From the NCBI GenBank assembly GCA_019694595.1, contig JAIBBQ010000010.1:1-64000 (forward strand): a stretch of DNA of 64,000 bases, read 5' to 3'. Numbering within the stretch: position 1 is the first letter of the stretch; the number at the start of each line of letters is the position of its first letter. A program made the translations under genes and the position numbers. This document shows, in pieces, positions 21,825 through 32,906 of the stretch. Below the pieces are notes generated by a model that was not told the origin of the DNA, did not search any database, and saw only the letters and a list, made by a program, of their open reading frames with translations. The DNA comes from Myxococcaceae bacterium. GTDB lineage: Bacteria; Myxococcota; Myxococcia; Myxococcales; Myxococcaceae.

Positions 21825-23422
21825 TGTTCTCCATTCAAGACGTCTCCAAGGGCTACGGCCCCAAGCGCCTCTTCGAGAACGTGAACGTCGCGTTCTCGGC
21901 CGGTCGCCGCTACGGCCTCACCGGCCCCAACGGCGCGGGCAAGTCGACGTTCATGAAGATCCTCTCCAAGGAAGAGGAGCAGGACACCGGCGTCATCATC
22001 CGGCCCAAGAAGCTCGGCGTGCTGAAGCAAGACCACTTCCGCTACGAGGACGTGCGCGTCCTCGACGTGGTCCTGCGCGGCAACGCGAACCTCTGGGCGG
22101 CGCTGGAAGAGAAGAACACCCTGCTCGCCAAGGAGAACCTGACCGACGACGACGGCGTGCGGCTCGGCGAGCTCGAAGGGGTGATCGCCGAGGAAGACGG
22201 CTACACCGCGGAGAGCGACGCGGGCGCCCTGCTCATGGGCCTCGGCATCGAGGAGTCGTTCCACGAGGGGCCGCTCAAGGCGCTCACCGGCGGCTACAAG
22301 CTGCGCGTGCTGCTGGCGCAGGCGCTCTTCGGCAAACCCGAAGGCCTGCTGCTCGACGAGCCGACCAACAACCTCGACCTCGACTCCATTCGCTGGCTGG
22401 AGAACTTCCTCCACGACTACGAAGGCGTGCTGATCACCATCAGCCACGACCGGCACTTCCTCAACTCGATCTGCACCCACATCGCGGACATCGACTACCA
22501 GACGATCATCATCTACCCCGGCGGGTACGACGACATGGTCCGCCAGAAGTCGCAGGTCCGCGGGCGCGTCGAGCAGGAGAACGCCGAGAAGCAGAAGAAG
22601 ATCGCCCAGCTGCAGGAATTCGTGCAGCGCTTCTCCGCCGGTACGCGCGCCTCGCAGGTGCAGAGCCGCAAGAACCAGCTCGAGAAGCTCAAGCTCGACG
22701 ACCTCAAGCGGTCCAACATCGCGCGGCCGTTCATCAAGTTCGAGCAGAAGGCGCCCAGCGGCAAGCAGACGCTGACCATCGAAGGCATCAGCAAGTCCTT
22801 CGACGGGAAGACGGTCTTGAAGCCGTTCTCGACCCTCATCACCAAGGGCGAGAAGATCTGCGTCATCGGCAAGAACGGCGTCGGCAAGTCCACCCTGGTG
22901 CGGATGATCGCCGGCGCGCTCCAGCCCGACGCCGGCACGCTCACCTGGGGCCACCAGGCCTCGGTGGGCTACCTGCCGCAGGACCACCACGGTCTCATCG
23001 GCAAGGGCACCACGGCGTACGACTGGCTGCGCAGCCTCGACTCCAAGCTCTACAACGAGGAGATCTCGGGCCTGATGGGCCGCATGCTCTTCTCGGGCGA
23101 GGAGCGCATGAAGCCCACCGACACCCTGTCGGGCGGCGAGACGGTGCGCGTGCTCCTCTGCCAGCTGATGATGCGCAAGGACAACGTGCTGGTGCTCGAC
23201 GAGCCCACCAACCACCTCGACCTGGAGTCGATCGCCGCGCTCGCCGACGGCCTGTCCAAGTACGAAGGCACGGTCATCTGCGTCACCCACGACCAGGAGC
23301 TCATCCGCGAGGTGGCGACCCGCATCTGGGCGCCGAGGCTCGGCCAGGAGTTGGTCGACTTCGTGGGCGGGTTCGACGACTTCCTCGTGAAGCACGCCGA
23401 CGTGGCGGCGCACCACCGATGA
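21824..23422 (+). CDS. ABC-F family ATPase (YbiT-like)
   Basis: 532 residues with two ABC cassettes and no membrane domain, so a ribosome-associated ABC-F translation factor. Cassette 1 has Walker A GPNGAGKST and an atypical signature LTGGYK; cassette 2 has GKNGVGKST and LSGGE. Walker B is LLLDEPTNNLD and LVLDEPTNHLD. The inter-domain linker (about 240-310) is charged and helical, as expected for the element that reaches the peptidyl-transferase centre. Length and linker resemble E. coli YbiT. Its stop overlaps the methyltransferase start by 4 bp. Confidence 0.92.
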   Translation: MFSIQDVSKGYGPKRLFENVNVAFSAGRRYGLTGPNGAGKSTFMKILSKEEEQDTGVIIRPKKLGVLKQDHFRYEDVRVLDVVLRGNANLWAALEEKNTLLAKENLTDDDGVRLGELEGVIAEEDGYTAESDAGALLMGLGIEESFHEGPLKALTGGYKLRVLLAQALFGKPEGLLLDEPTNNLDLDSIRWLENFLHDYEGVLITISHDRHFLNSICTHIADIDYQTIIIYPGGYDDMVRQKSQVRGRVEQENAEKQKKIAQLQEFVQRFSAGTRASQVQSRKNQLEKLKLDDLKRSNIARPFIKFEQKAPSGKQTLTIEGISKSFDGKTVLKPFSTLITKGEKICVIGKNGVGKSTLVRMIAGALQPDAGTLTWGHQASVGYLPQDHHGLIGKGTTAYDWLRSLDSKLYNEEISGLMGRMLFSGEERMKPTDTLSGGETVRVLLCQLMMRKDNVLVLDEPTNHLDLESIAALADGLSKYEGTVICVTHDQELIREVATRIWAPRLGQELVDFVGGFDDFLVKHADVAAHHR

Positions 23423-24159
23423 ACGCGATCCACGGCGACTCGACGACCTGGGATCCGTGGGTCAAGGCCCTGCAGGGCGACCGTGCGCACCTGCTCTTCA
23501 CCGACCCGCCGTACTGCCTGCTCACGCGCCGTCGCAAGACCGGAGAACGGCGCGACCCCAAGAAGGTGAAGAACGAAGGCCCCGAGGTGCGGCGCTTCGA
23601 GTCGGTGGGCGAGTACCGCGACTTCACCAAGGCGTGGATGACCCACGCCCAGGCCTGCACGCTGCCCGAGGCCCCGTGGATCGTCTGGACCAACCTGCTC
23701 GGCAAGGCGCCGATCCTCGCCGAGGCGCAGGCCCACGGCCGGCCCCACTGCTGGGGTGAGTTCACCTGGGCCAAGCGCACCCGCGAAGGCAACTCCGGCG
23801 AGGAGATCCTGCGGGTGGTCGAGGTGGCGCTGGTGCTCTCACCGGTCGCCATGCCCGCGCTCGCCGCGGCAGCGCCGGCGCGGCCCTGGGCGGTGGTGGC
23901 CGGCTACGACGACGACGGCGAGGCCGCCACCTGGGGCAGCCACCCCAACCACAAGCCCTTCGGCGTGCTGGAGGCGCTGCTGCGCACCTACAGCCAGCCG
24001 GGGCAGCTGATCGTCGACTGCTTCGCGGGGAGCGGCTCCATCCCCGCCGCTGCGGCGCGCCTCGAGCGGCGGGCCGCGGCCATCGAGAAGTCGGCCGAGT
24101 GGGCCAAGCGGGTGAAGGCGCGCCTCGCGGCGACCAGCTTCCGGGTCAGCGTGACGTGA
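23419..24159 (+). CDS. DNA (N4/N6) amino-methyltransferase, beta-type motif order
   Basis: 246 residues. Motif IV (DPPY, 29-32) comes first and the AdoMet-binding motif I (DCFAGSGS, about 201) near the C-terminus, the beta-class order of adenine-N6 or cytosine-N4 DNA methyltransferases. The target-recognition segment between them is short. It is joined by 4-bp overlaps to the ABC-F gene before and the HAD gene after, and no restriction endonuclease is present, so it is either an orphan DNA methylase or a related nucleic-acid methylase. Confidence 0.82.
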   Translation: MNAIHGDSTTWDPWVKALQGDRAHLLFTDPPYCLLTRRRKTGERRDPKKVKNEGPEVRRFESVGEYRDFTKAWMTHAQACTLPEAPWIVWTNLLGKAPILAEAQAHGRPHCWGEFTWAKRTREGNSGEEILRVVEVALVLSPVAMPALAAAAPARPWAVVAGYDDDGEAATWGSHPNHKPFGVLEALLRTYSQPGQLIVDCFAGSGSIPAAAARLERRAAAIEKSAEWAKRVKARLAATSFRVSVT

Positions 24160-24839
24160 CCCGCACCGTCCTGCTCTTCGACATCGACGGTACGCTCATC
24201 ACCACCGGCGGCGTCGGGCGCAAGGCGCTCGAGCGCTCGTTCCTCGAGCTCCACGGCCGGGAAGACGCCTGCACCACCTTCCGGCTCGACGGCATGACCG
24301 ACCGGGCCATCGCCCGGCTGGGGCTCGCCGCCATCGGCCTGGAGCCGACCGCGAGCGCCATCGACGCGGTGCTCGCCTGCTACCTCGCCCACCTCGAGCA
24401 GACCATCGCCGGCGCCGACGCCGCGAAGTACCGCGTGCACCCCGGCATGGCGGAAGCCGTGCAGGCGGGAAGGCAGCGCGGCCACGCGGTGGGCCTGGGC
24501 ACCGGAAACCTGCGCGAAGGCGCACGGCTCAAGCTCGCCCGGGTGGGCCTGTGGGAATCCTTCGACTTCGGCGGCTTCGGCGACGACGCCGAGGACCGCG
24601 CCGCCCTGATTCACGCCGGGGCGCAGCGGGGCCGCGAGCGGCTCGGCGACGGCGAGGCCCCGGTCATCGTCATCGGCGACACCCCCAAGGACGTGGCGGC
24701 GGCCCAGGCCATCGGCGCGTGCTGTCTGGGCGTGGGGACTTCGTCGTTCAGCGTCGCGCAGCTGCGCGACGCGGGCGCCACCTGGGCCTTCGAGTCGCTC
24801 GCCGCGCCCGGCGCGATGGACGCGCTCTTCGGCGGCTGA
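24156..24839 (+). CDS. HAD-superfamily phosphatase (phosphoglycolate phosphatase-like)
   Basis: 227 residues from a GTG overlapping the preceding stop by 4 bp. HAD motif I is DIDGT (9-13), with Asp9 as nucleophile and Asp11 as acid/base; motif II Thr lies in GLGTGN, motif III Lys in ARLKLARVG, and motif IV is GDTPKD. A four-helix C1 cap is inserted after motif I, as in Gph-type phosphatases. The substrate is not evident. It ends 4 bp from the convergent M48-like gene. Confidence 0.88.
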   Translation: MTRTVLLFDIDGTLITTGGVGRKALERSFLELHGREDACTTFRLDGMTDRAIARLGLAAIGLEPTASAIDAVLACYLAHLEQTIAGADAAKYRVHPGMAEAVQAGRQRGHAVGLGTGNLREGARLKLARVGLWESFDFGGFGDDAEDRAALIHAGAQRGRERLGDGEAPVIVIGDTPKDVAAAQAIGACCLGVGTSSFSVAQLRDAGATWAFESLAAPGAMDALFGG

Positions 24840-24843
24840 GCGC

Positions 24844-25530
24844 TCACCACAGCTCGCGGGTGCGCGCTGCTTGAGTCCCGAGGAGGCTCACCCCGAGGCG
24901 CCGGCGCTTGCGACGCTTGTAGGCGTCGAGGATCGTCGCCACGCGGACCTCGGCGGGGTCGTAGTCCTGTGGCACCTTGGTCTCGAAGCGCTGGTGCGCG
25001 AGGAGGAACTCGCACACCGCGTCGGGGCTCACGTCGAGCTCGGCGCACACCCGGCCGGCGAAGCGGTCGGCCTTGGCCTCTTCCGCCCGGTACAGCGCGT
25101 TGAGCGCCTTCTTGCTCAGGTGAGACAGGTCGCCCTCGGGCCAGGTCCACGGCTGGTGGCCGACCTCGTGGCCCAGCACCGCGATGAGCAGCGGGTCGTC
25201 GTCGCCGTGCTTCTCGAGCAGCTCCACGCCCAGCATCACCTCGCCGTCGCGCGAGATGCAGGCGTTCTCGCCTTCGCACAGCTCGAGCGCGAGCTCGCCT
25301 TCGCGGCGGCCGACGTCTTCCGCGATGCGGTCGAGCAGCGCCGAGGCCTTCTTGAGCTTCTTGCCCAGCTTGGGGTGCTTCTTCTTGTCCAGCTTCCGGG
25401 GTGCCTGCTTGCCGAAGAGCAGCACCGAGACGGGGTGACCGGCGACCCGCGAGGGGTTGAAGGGCTGCGGCTGCCCCTGCAGCTGGGTCTGCGTGCTGCC
25501 CAGGGGGCTGCGGCCGATGCGGATGACCAC
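24844..25530 (-). CDS. M48-like zinc metalloprotease, soluble
   Basis: 228 residues starting at GTG. The zinc motif HEVGH (121-125) is followed 26 residues later by EAKADRFAG (151-159), the ExxxD third-ligand motif of the M48/HtpX family. Unlike HtpX it has no membrane segments and no clear signal peptide. The N-terminal 60 residues are basic and proline-rich. It may act in the cytoplasm or be exported by an unrecognised route. Confidence 0.75.
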   Translation of the reverse strand: MVIRIGRSPLGSTQTQLQGQPQPFNPSRVAGHPVSVLLFGKQAPRKLDKKKHPKLGKKLKKASALLDRIAEDVGRREGELALELCEGENACISRDGEVMLGVELLEKHGDDDPLLIAVLGHEVGHQPWTWPEGDLSHLSKKALNALYRAEEAKADRFAGRVCAELDVSPDAVCEFLLAHQRFETKVPQDYDPAEVRVATILDAYKRRKRRRLGVSLLGTQAARTRELW

Positions 25531-25577
25531 GGGGAAAGCTTAAACCCCTGCCCGCCCCGGCGCTGCCCGACCCGCGT

Positions 25578-26300
25578 TCAGCGCAGGTTGTGGAAGACGC
25601 GCTGCACGTCCTCGTCCTGCTCCAGGGCGTCGACCATCTTGAGCACCTCGGTGGCCTTGTCCTCGGGCAGCTCGAGCATGTTCTGGGCGACGTACTCCGA
25701 CTCCGCGGACAGCGGGTGCAGGCCCTTGGCCTCGATGGCCGTCTGGAGCTTGCCGAAGTCCTGGAACTCGCAGCGAATGACGAGCTGCTTCTCGCCCTTC
25801 TCGCCGACGCTCTCGCCCATCTCCTGCAGGCCGTGGTCGATGAGCTCGAGCTCCAGCGTGTCCTGGTCGAGCCCTTCGGGCGCGAGGCGGAAGACGCCCA
25901 TGTGCTTGAACTGGAAGGCGACCGAGCCGACGTTGCCCATGTTGCCGCCGTGGTTCTTGAAGCCCGAGCGCACGTTGGCGACGGTGCGCACCACGTTGTC
26001 GGTGGCGGTCTCCACCAGCACTGCGATGCCGTGCGGCGCGTAGCCTTCGTAGATGACGACGTCGTAGGCCTTCTGGTCCTGGCCCGACGCGCGCTTGATG
26101 GCAGCGTCGACCTTGTCCTTGGGCATGTTGCCGGCCTTGGCGTTCTGCAGGGCCCGGCGCAGCGCAGGGTTCGAGTGGGGGTCGGTGCCGCCCGCCTTCA
26201 CCGCGATCGCGATGTCCTTGGAGATGCGCGTGAACAGCTTCGCCATCTTGTTCCACCGCGCGAACATGGTGGCTTTTCGGGTCTCGAAGATGCGTCCCAT
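25578..26300 (-). CDS. yebC: YebC/TACO1-family regulator/translation factor
   Basis: 240 residues from ATG 26300. The N-terminus is a divergent [16 protein letters not shown] in place of the usual MAGHSKW start, then [18 protein letters not shown] and the three-domain YebC fold. Family members bind DNA or assist translation through proline-rich stretches. An in-frame ATG at 26375 is less likely because it would overlap the upstream coding sequence. It follows the acyltransferase by 29 bp. Confidence 0.93.
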   Translation of the reverse strand: MGRIFETRKATMFARWNKMAKLFTRISKDIAIAVKAGGTDPHSNPALRRALQNAKAGNMPKDKVDAAIKRASGQDQKAYDVVIYEGYAPHGIAVLVETATDNVVRTVANVRSGFKNHGGNMGNVGSVAFQFKHMGVFRLAPEGLDQDTLELELIDHGLQEMGESVGEKGEKQLVIRCEFQDFGKLQTAIEAKGLHPLSAESEYVAQNMLELPEDKATEVLKMVDALEQDEDVQRVFHNLR

Positions 26301-26329
26301 GGGGCGCTGTCTACCTCCAACGAGCGCCC

Positions 26330-27226
26330 TTACGCGATGGGCTTCTCCTTCCAGCGGCGGTGCAGCCACAGCCACTGCTCCGGGCGCTTGCGAATGTGCT
26401 GCTCGAGCACCGCGGTCACCTCCGCGGTGAGCGCCTGCACGTCGGCCCGGAAGTCGCCCGACGGTTCCCGGGTGATGGGGCCTTCGACTTCCATCACCAG
26501 CCGGTCGTCTTCACGGGCGGCCAGCACGACGTAGATGGGTACCCCGGCCCGCAAGGCGGCCGCGGCGGACGCCGGAGAGGTGGACGCCGGGCGCCCGAAG
26601 AACGGCACGAAGACGCCCTGCTTCGCGGGCACCGACTGGTCGAGCAGCTGCACCACCGGGCGCTTGCGCTCCAGCGCGGTGAGCATGCCGCGCAGAGCGC
26701 CCCGCTGGAGGATCAGCTCCACCCCCGAGCGCTGCCGCAGCTTCACCACGTGGGCGTTGAAGGCTCCCGCGAGGGGGCGCACCACCGCCGAGAAGGGGAT
26801 GACGCCCCGGCCCATGACCTCGGCGAAGAGTTCCCAGCTGCCGAAGTGGGCGGACACCACCATCACGCCTTCACGGCCGAGCCGCTGGTCGAGCCCCTTC
26901 CAGTCGAGCACCGCGTACGCCTGCTTCAGCTCCGCGTCGGGGATGAGGTCGCTGGTGACGGCTTCCACCGCGGCCTGCGCGAGGTGGCGGTAGGCGGCGC
27001 GGGCGATGGCGCGGCGCTCGGCGTCGCTCTTCTCGGGGAAGGCGTGGGCGAGGTTGTCGAGCGCCACCCGGCGGCGCACGCCCAGGGTGTAGACGGCCGA
27101 GCCCAGGGCACGCGCCAGGGCCTCGCGGACCTTGCGCGGCAGCAGGCGGACGAGGCCCACCACCAGGGACACCAGGGCGGTGGCGAGCGGACCACCGGGG
27201 GTGATCGCGGGCTTCGGCGCCGCCAC
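26330..27226 (-). CDS. lysophospholipid/lipid A acyltransferase (LpxL/HtrB family)
   Basis: 298 residues. An N-terminal hydrophobic helix (about 14-30) anchors it to the inner membrane. The catalytic HxxxxE motif lies in [10 protein letters not shown], followed by the conserved RPL and GxPI(Y) segments. Family members add a secondary acyl chain to Kdo-lipid A or a related lipid. No other lipid A gene is nearby, so the exact acceptor is open. It begins 3 bp after the kinase stop, suggesting co-transcription. Confidence 0.9.
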   Translation of the reverse strand: MAAPKPAITPGGPLATALVSLVVGLVRLLPRKVREALARALGSAVYTLGVRRRVALDNLAHAFPEKSDAERRAIARAAYRHLAQAAVEAVTSDLIPDAELKQAYAVLDWKGLDQRLGREGVMVVSAHFGSWELFAEVMGRGVIPFSAVVRPLAGAFNAHVVKLRQRSGVELILQRGALRGMLTALERKRPVVQLLDQSVPAKQGVFVPFFGRPASTSPASAAAALRAGVPIYVVLAAREDDRLVMEVEGPITREPSGDFRADVQALTAEVTAVLEQHIRKRPEQWLWLHRRWKEKPIA

Positions 27227-27229
27227 CTG

Positions 27230-28963
<1,734 letters not shown>

Positions 28964-29042
28964 TGCTGCCCCTTTGCGCGCGTGGGAACCGCCACCGGGA
29001 GGATGGTCTACCCGGGCGGCGCCCGCAACAACCCAAGGGAAG

Positions 29043-29558
29043 TCAGAAGGTCTTGCGCATCGCCTCGAGGTACACGTCGGGGCGCTGATCGAGATCGCCT
29101 TCGGGAGCGTCGGCGTACCCGCGGGCGGCGTAGAGCGCCCTGACCCCTTTCGCTCCACGTCGAACGTGCAGACAGACCCCGGTTCCGTGCGCGCGCGCCC
29201 AGGCCTCGGCGGTGTCGAGCAGCAGCGTGGAGACCGCTCCACCGCGATGGCCCGAGGCGACCGCCAGGTGGCGCAGATCGCACGCCCCGGCCACCCACGC
29301 CTCGCTGCCCTGGGCGCCCGGCGGCCAGAGCGCCACCGTGCCCACCACCCGGCCTTCGCCGGCGACGCAGACCCAGACCTTCGCCACCGCCCGCTTGGCG
29401 GCGACCGCCCGCAAGGACGCTCGGCGGCCTTCGGAGATGACGACTTCGGGCATCTTGCGCGCGTATTGCTCGTCGAAGGCGAGGACCAGCAGCTCGCCGA
29501 TCTCCACGTCGTCCGCCGCAGTGGCTTCACGCACCCGGTACGCCATGCGGCGCTCCAT
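29043..29558 (-). CDS. GNAT-family N-acetyltransferase
   Basis: 171 residues with the GNAT order: N-terminal helix, the central beta-strand region VGTVAL, the acetyl-CoA loop region LRHLAVASGHRGGAVS and a C-terminal VRALYAARGY typical of the family. The acceptor cannot be predicted. An alternative start five codons downstream (MAYRV) has GGAG 6 bases upstream. It lies 11 bp from the MerR gene stop and may be the last gene of that operon. Confidence 0.85.
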   Translation of the reverse strand: MERRMAYRVREATAADDVEIGELLVLAFDEQYARKMPEVVISEGRRASLRAVAAKRAVAKVWVCVAGEGRVVGTVALWPPGAQGSEAWVAGACDLRHLAVASGHRGGAVSTLLLDTAEAWARAHGTGVCLHVRRGAKGVRALYAARGYADAPEGDLDQRPDVYLEAMRKTF

Positions 29559-29569
29559 ACCCTGCCCGC

Positions 29570-30337
29570 TCAGCGCTTGGGGCGCGTCTTCTCGAACAGC
29601 TTGCCGAGCTGCTCGCCCACCTGGGCCTGCACCTGCTTCTCCATCGAGCGCTGCAGCTCGCTGGTGACCACCACCTCGGCGAGCGGCCGCAGGCGGTGGA
29701 CGAGGTCGGTGAGCTTCTTGGCCTCCGAGCCCTGGGTGACCGCGCCCAGGTGTGGCGCGAAGACGTGATCTGCCACCAGCCCCACGAAGCGTGCGGTCAT
29801 GCGGTCGAGGTCCTTCCGCAGTGCCTTGAGCTCCTGAAGGATCATCGGCAGGGGCACCCCGGCCCGGTGCAGCTCGGCGCCCACCTTGAGCAGTCGCAGC
29901 GATGGGGTGCGGAAGCGGCCCTCGAACGGCTCGAGGAGCCCGGCCTGCACCGCCGCGTTGAGCGTGGAAGCGTTGCCGGTGCCGAACAGCGCGTTGAGCT
30001 CCTGCAGGCTCACGAAGGTGGGCGACTCGTCGGAGAACGGGTCGGTCAGCGCGGCCTCGAGGCCGAGGAGGTCGCGCAGGTTCTGCCCGTTCTCCCAGGC
30101 GCCGATCAGCTCGGCGATGTTCTGCAGCGAGTAGCCGCGCTCCAGCAGCGTGCCGATGAGCCGCAGCCGGGCGAGGTGGGCCTCGTCGTACACCGCGGCG
30201 CGGCCGTCGCGCCTCGGCGGAGGGAGCAGGCCCTTCTCCTGGTACGAGCGCACGTTGCGCACGGTGGTGCGCGCGGCCCGGGCGAGGTCGTCGATCCGGT
30301 ACTCGGTGTGGGTCGAAGGTTTGGGGGCGGCGCTCAT
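29570..30337 (-). CDS. MerR-family transcriptional regulator
   Basis: 255 residues from ATG 30337, whose ATGA overlaps the PF10118 gene stop. The N-terminal winged helix (about 13-80) has the MerR pattern (TTVRNVRSYQEKGLLPPPRR, then a dimerisation helix). A 170-residue C-terminal domain without metal-binding cysteines suggests a hydrophobic or organic effector. By position it probably controls the operon from 33724, perhaps through the palindrome at 33740. Confidence 0.88.
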   Translation of the reverse strand: MSAAPKPSTHTEYRIDDLARAARTTVRNVRSYQEKGLLPPPRRDGRAAVYDEAHLARLRLIGTLLERGYSLQNIAELIGAWENGQNLRDLLGLEAALTDPFSDESPTFVSLQELNALFGTGNASTLNAAVQAGLLEPFEGRFRTPSLRLLKVGAELHRAGVPLPMILQELKALRKDLDRMTARFVGLVADHVFAPHLGAVTQGSEAKKLTDLVHRLRPLAEVVVTSELQRSMEKQVQAQVGEQLGKLFEKTRPKR

Positions 30338-31179
30338 GCGGCGAGGCGGCCTTCGTAGTCGCGGAGGAACGCGCGCGCCAGCGGCCAGACCGCGTTCTCG
30401 TCGTGCGGGTCGTGCCCCGGCTTCAGGTACCGCGCGATGGCGACGGTGATGCCCGGGAAGGTGGGGAGCGTGCCGTCGAGGCCGTGCCGGGCGAAGCGCG
30501 CCCAGCTCGCCCGGCCGGGTGCGGTGGGGTCGAGCCGCATCAGGGTGCTGGTGCCGCGGGCCCAGATGCCGGTGAGCACCGGGAAGACGACGGCCATGGC
30601 CGCGGCGCGGTGCCAGCCCGACGCGCCCAGCGCCTGGAGCACCTCGTAGGCCACGCGGCGGTGCTCCACCTCCTCCGAGGCGTGCCACTTGAGGCAGTCG
30701 AGCATCGCGCCGTCGGCCCCCTTGGCCTCGAGCCGCTGGTGGTTGGACAGGAGCCAGGTGGCCAGCACGCAGGTGACGTGCTCGATGGCGGCGACGACGG
30801 ACAGGCGGCGCACCAGCCACGCGCGCTCGCCGAGGAACGGCCGCGCGTTCTTCGACAGCAACGTCTCGAACATCCAGTCGAGGCGCTCGAGGTACGGGGC
30901 GGGGTCGATGCCCTGGGCGCGCAGGTGGCCCATGATCGCCTCGTGGGCCCGGGCGTGGATCTCTTCCTGTCCCATGAAGGCCTTCATGCGTCGGCGCAGC
31001 TCGGGGTTCTTCACGTGGGGCAGCGCGTCCTTGAAGACGTCGACGAACCAGCGCTCGCCCGCGGGCAGCAGCAGGTGGAGCACGTTGATGGTGTGGGTGA
31101 GCTGGGGGTCACCCGGCATCCAGTGCAGCGGGGTGCGCGAGAAGTCGAAGGCCGCGAGGCGGGGGTGGAAGGCGGGCAT
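30334..31179 (-). CDS. PF10118-type 'metal-dependent hydrolase' with di-iron ligand pattern
   Basis: 281 residues. Databases call this family a metal-dependent hydrolase, yet the spacing of acidic residues and histidines (Glu42, Glu72-x-x-His75, Glu133, Glu170-x-x-His173) is the signature of a ferritin-like di-iron carboxylate protein such as a desaturase or monooxygenase. Helices of suitable length surround the ligands. GAAGGGA precedes the start. It is placed after the hydrolase-SDR fusion (17 bp gap) and overlaps the MerR gene by 4 bp, so a redox step on a lipid-like substrate is a reasonable inference. Confidence 0.8.
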   Translation of the reverse strand: MPAFHPRLAAFDFSRTPLHWMPGDPQLTHTINVLHLLLPAGERWFVDVFKDALPHVKNPELRRRMKAFMGQEEIHARAHEAIMGHLRAQGIDPAPYLERLDWMFETLLSKNARPFLGERAWLVRRLSVVAAIEHVTCVLATWLLSNHQRLEAKGADGAMLDCLKWHASEEVEHRRVAYEVLQALGASGWHRAAAMAVVFPVLTGIWARGTSTLMRLDPTAPGRASWARFARHGLDGTLPTFPGITVAIARYLKPGHDPHDENAVWPLARAFLRDYEGRLAA

Positions 31180-31196
31180 CGGTCGGGTCCCTTCTT

Positions 31197-32906
31197 TCAG
31201 TGCGGCGTGAGCTCGAGCTTCGCCAGCCGGCGCATCAGGGCCGGCGACAGGCGCGACAGCAGGTGGGCGCCGTGGGCCTCCGGGGCCACCGGCACGACGG
31301 CGAGGTCGCGCTGCACGGCTTCCATCACCCGCGCGGCCACCTGGCGGGGCGTGAAGTTGCGCTTGCGGTAGAGCCGCTGCGCCTCGGTGCGGCTGCGTTC
31401 CTGCTGGGCCGCCGTCTGGCCGACGAAGCGGGTGGCGCCGGTGATGGGCGTGTCGATGATGCCCGGGCAGATGGCGCTCACCCCGATGCCGTCGCCCGCG
31501 AGCTCGGCGCGCAGGCACTCGGTGAGCATCAGCACCGCGGCCTTCGACGTGGAGTACGCGGGCAGCATCTTCGACGGCGTGAAGGCGGCCATCGAGGCCA
31601 CGTTGACGATGTGGCCCCCTTGGCCCCGCGCCACCATCTGCCGGCCGAAGAGGCGCGAGCCGTGGATGACGCCCCAGAGGTTGACCCGGAGCACCTTGTC
31701 CCAGTCGGCCACCGTGGTGTCGAGGAACGCCCCGGCGAGGCCGATGCCCGCGTTGTTGATGACCACGTCGGGCACGCCGTGCTCGCGCTCCACCGCGGCG
31801 GCGAAGCGCTCCATCGCGGCGGCGTCGCCCACGTCGACCACCACCGGCGTCGCCTCCGCGCCGACCAGGCTGCAGAGCTGCGCGGTGCGCTGGGCGGCGG
31901 CGCCGTCGAGATCGGCGATCACCACCCGGCAGCCCGACTCGGCGAGCGCCAGCGCGGTCTCCCGGCCGATGCCCGAGCCGGCGCCGGTGACCACCGCCAG
32001 GGGGCCGGGGCGAGGCCCGTGCACCCGCGCCTGCTGGAGCGCGTGGCTCTCGGGCCCGCCTTCGCGGAAGTCGACCCACTCGGCGATCCACCGCGCGACG
32101 CGCTCGGGCGCGGTGCGGACGATCCAGTGCCCGCCTTCGACCTCGCGGCGCCAGAGCTGCTCGACGAACGGCTCGGCGGCGTCGGCGAGGTGAGGGCTCA
32201 CGAAGTGGTCGCCCAGGGGAGTGACGAGCTGCACCGGGCACTGGGCGCGGCGCACCCGGGGCTTGAGCAGCCGCTGCAGCATGTTCTGGCGGTACAGCCC
32301 CACGCCCCGCTGCGCGTCGGCGCTGAACCCTTCGGGCAGCGCCGGCGACTCGATGCCCTCGAGGCGGCGCAGCACGGTGGGCCAGGCGCGCCCCAGGGTG
32401 CGCCAGAGCGCGCGCCCCAGGAGCGGCGGCTGGAAGGCGAGCACGTACCAGGACTTGAGCAGCTGCTCGAGCGAGGCCCCGGGGTGCTTGAGCAGGCCGC
32501 GCGCCCAGTGGCCGACGTGGTCGAGGCACGGCCCGGAGATGGCGGTGAAGGACGCCAGCGGAGTGCCGGGCTCGGTGGCGGTCTCCCAGTGCTGGATGGC
32601 GCCCCAGTCGTGGCCGACGAGGTGCACCGGCTTGCCCGGCGCGAGCGCCTCGAGGACCGCGAGGAGATCGCCGCGGAGCGCTTCCAGCGTGTAGCCGCCT
32701 TCGCTCGCGGGCGCGCTCGACTCGCCGCAGCCGCGCACGTCGTAGGTCAGCACCCGGTAGCGCGCGGCGAGGATGCCCGCGACGCCGGCCCACACCTCGT
32801 GAGTGTCGGGGTAGCCGTGCGCGAGCAACACCACCGGCGCGTCTTCCGGGCCCTGGGCCCAGGCCGCCAGGCTCACCTCGCCGCTGCGGACGCGGTGCGC
32901 GCTCAC
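31197..32906 (-). CDS. alpha/beta-hydrolase - short-chain dehydrogenase fusion (EphD-like)
   Basis: 569 residues from a GTG overlapping the upstream stop by 4 bp. Residues 1-290 are an alpha/beta hydrolase of epoxide-hydrolase type: HGYPD (30-34) for the oxyanion hole, nucleophile Asp100 in GHDWGA, and a C-terminal GGHWI histidine. Residues 301-569 are a classical SDR: TGAGSGIG (307-314), NNAG (384-387), catalytic Ser438, Tyr451 and Lys455. The same fusion is found in mycobacterial EphD, linked to mycolic-acid metabolism. A role on an epoxide or fatty-acyl/wax substrate is inferred. Confidence 0.9.
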   Translation of the reverse strand: MSAHRVRSGEVSLAAWAQGPEDAPVVLLAHGYPDTHEVWAGVAGILAARYRVLTYDVRGCGESSAPASEGGYTLEALRGDLLAVLEALAPGKPVHLVGHDWGAIQHWETATEPGTPLASFTAISGPCLDHVGHWARGLLKHPGASLEQLLKSWYVLAFQPPLLGRALWRTLGRAWPTVLRRLEGIESPALPEGFSADAQRGVGLYRQNMLQRLLKPRVRRAQCPVQLVTPLGDHFVSPHLADAAEPFVEQLWRREVEGGHWIVRTAPERVARWIAEWVDFREGGPESHALQQARVHGPRPGPLAVVTGAGSGIGRETALALAESGCRVVIADLDGAAAQRTAQLCSLVGAEATPVVVDVGDAAAMERFAAAVEREHGVPDVVINNAGIGLAGAFLDTTVADWDKVLRVNLWGVIHGSRLFGRQMVARGQGGHIVNVASMAAFTPSKMLPAYSTSKAAVLMLTECLRAELAGDGIGVSAICPGIIDTPITGATRFVGQTAAQQERSRTEAQRLYRKRNFTPRQVAARVMEAVQRDLAVVPVAPEAHGAHLLSRLSPALMRRLAKLELTPH

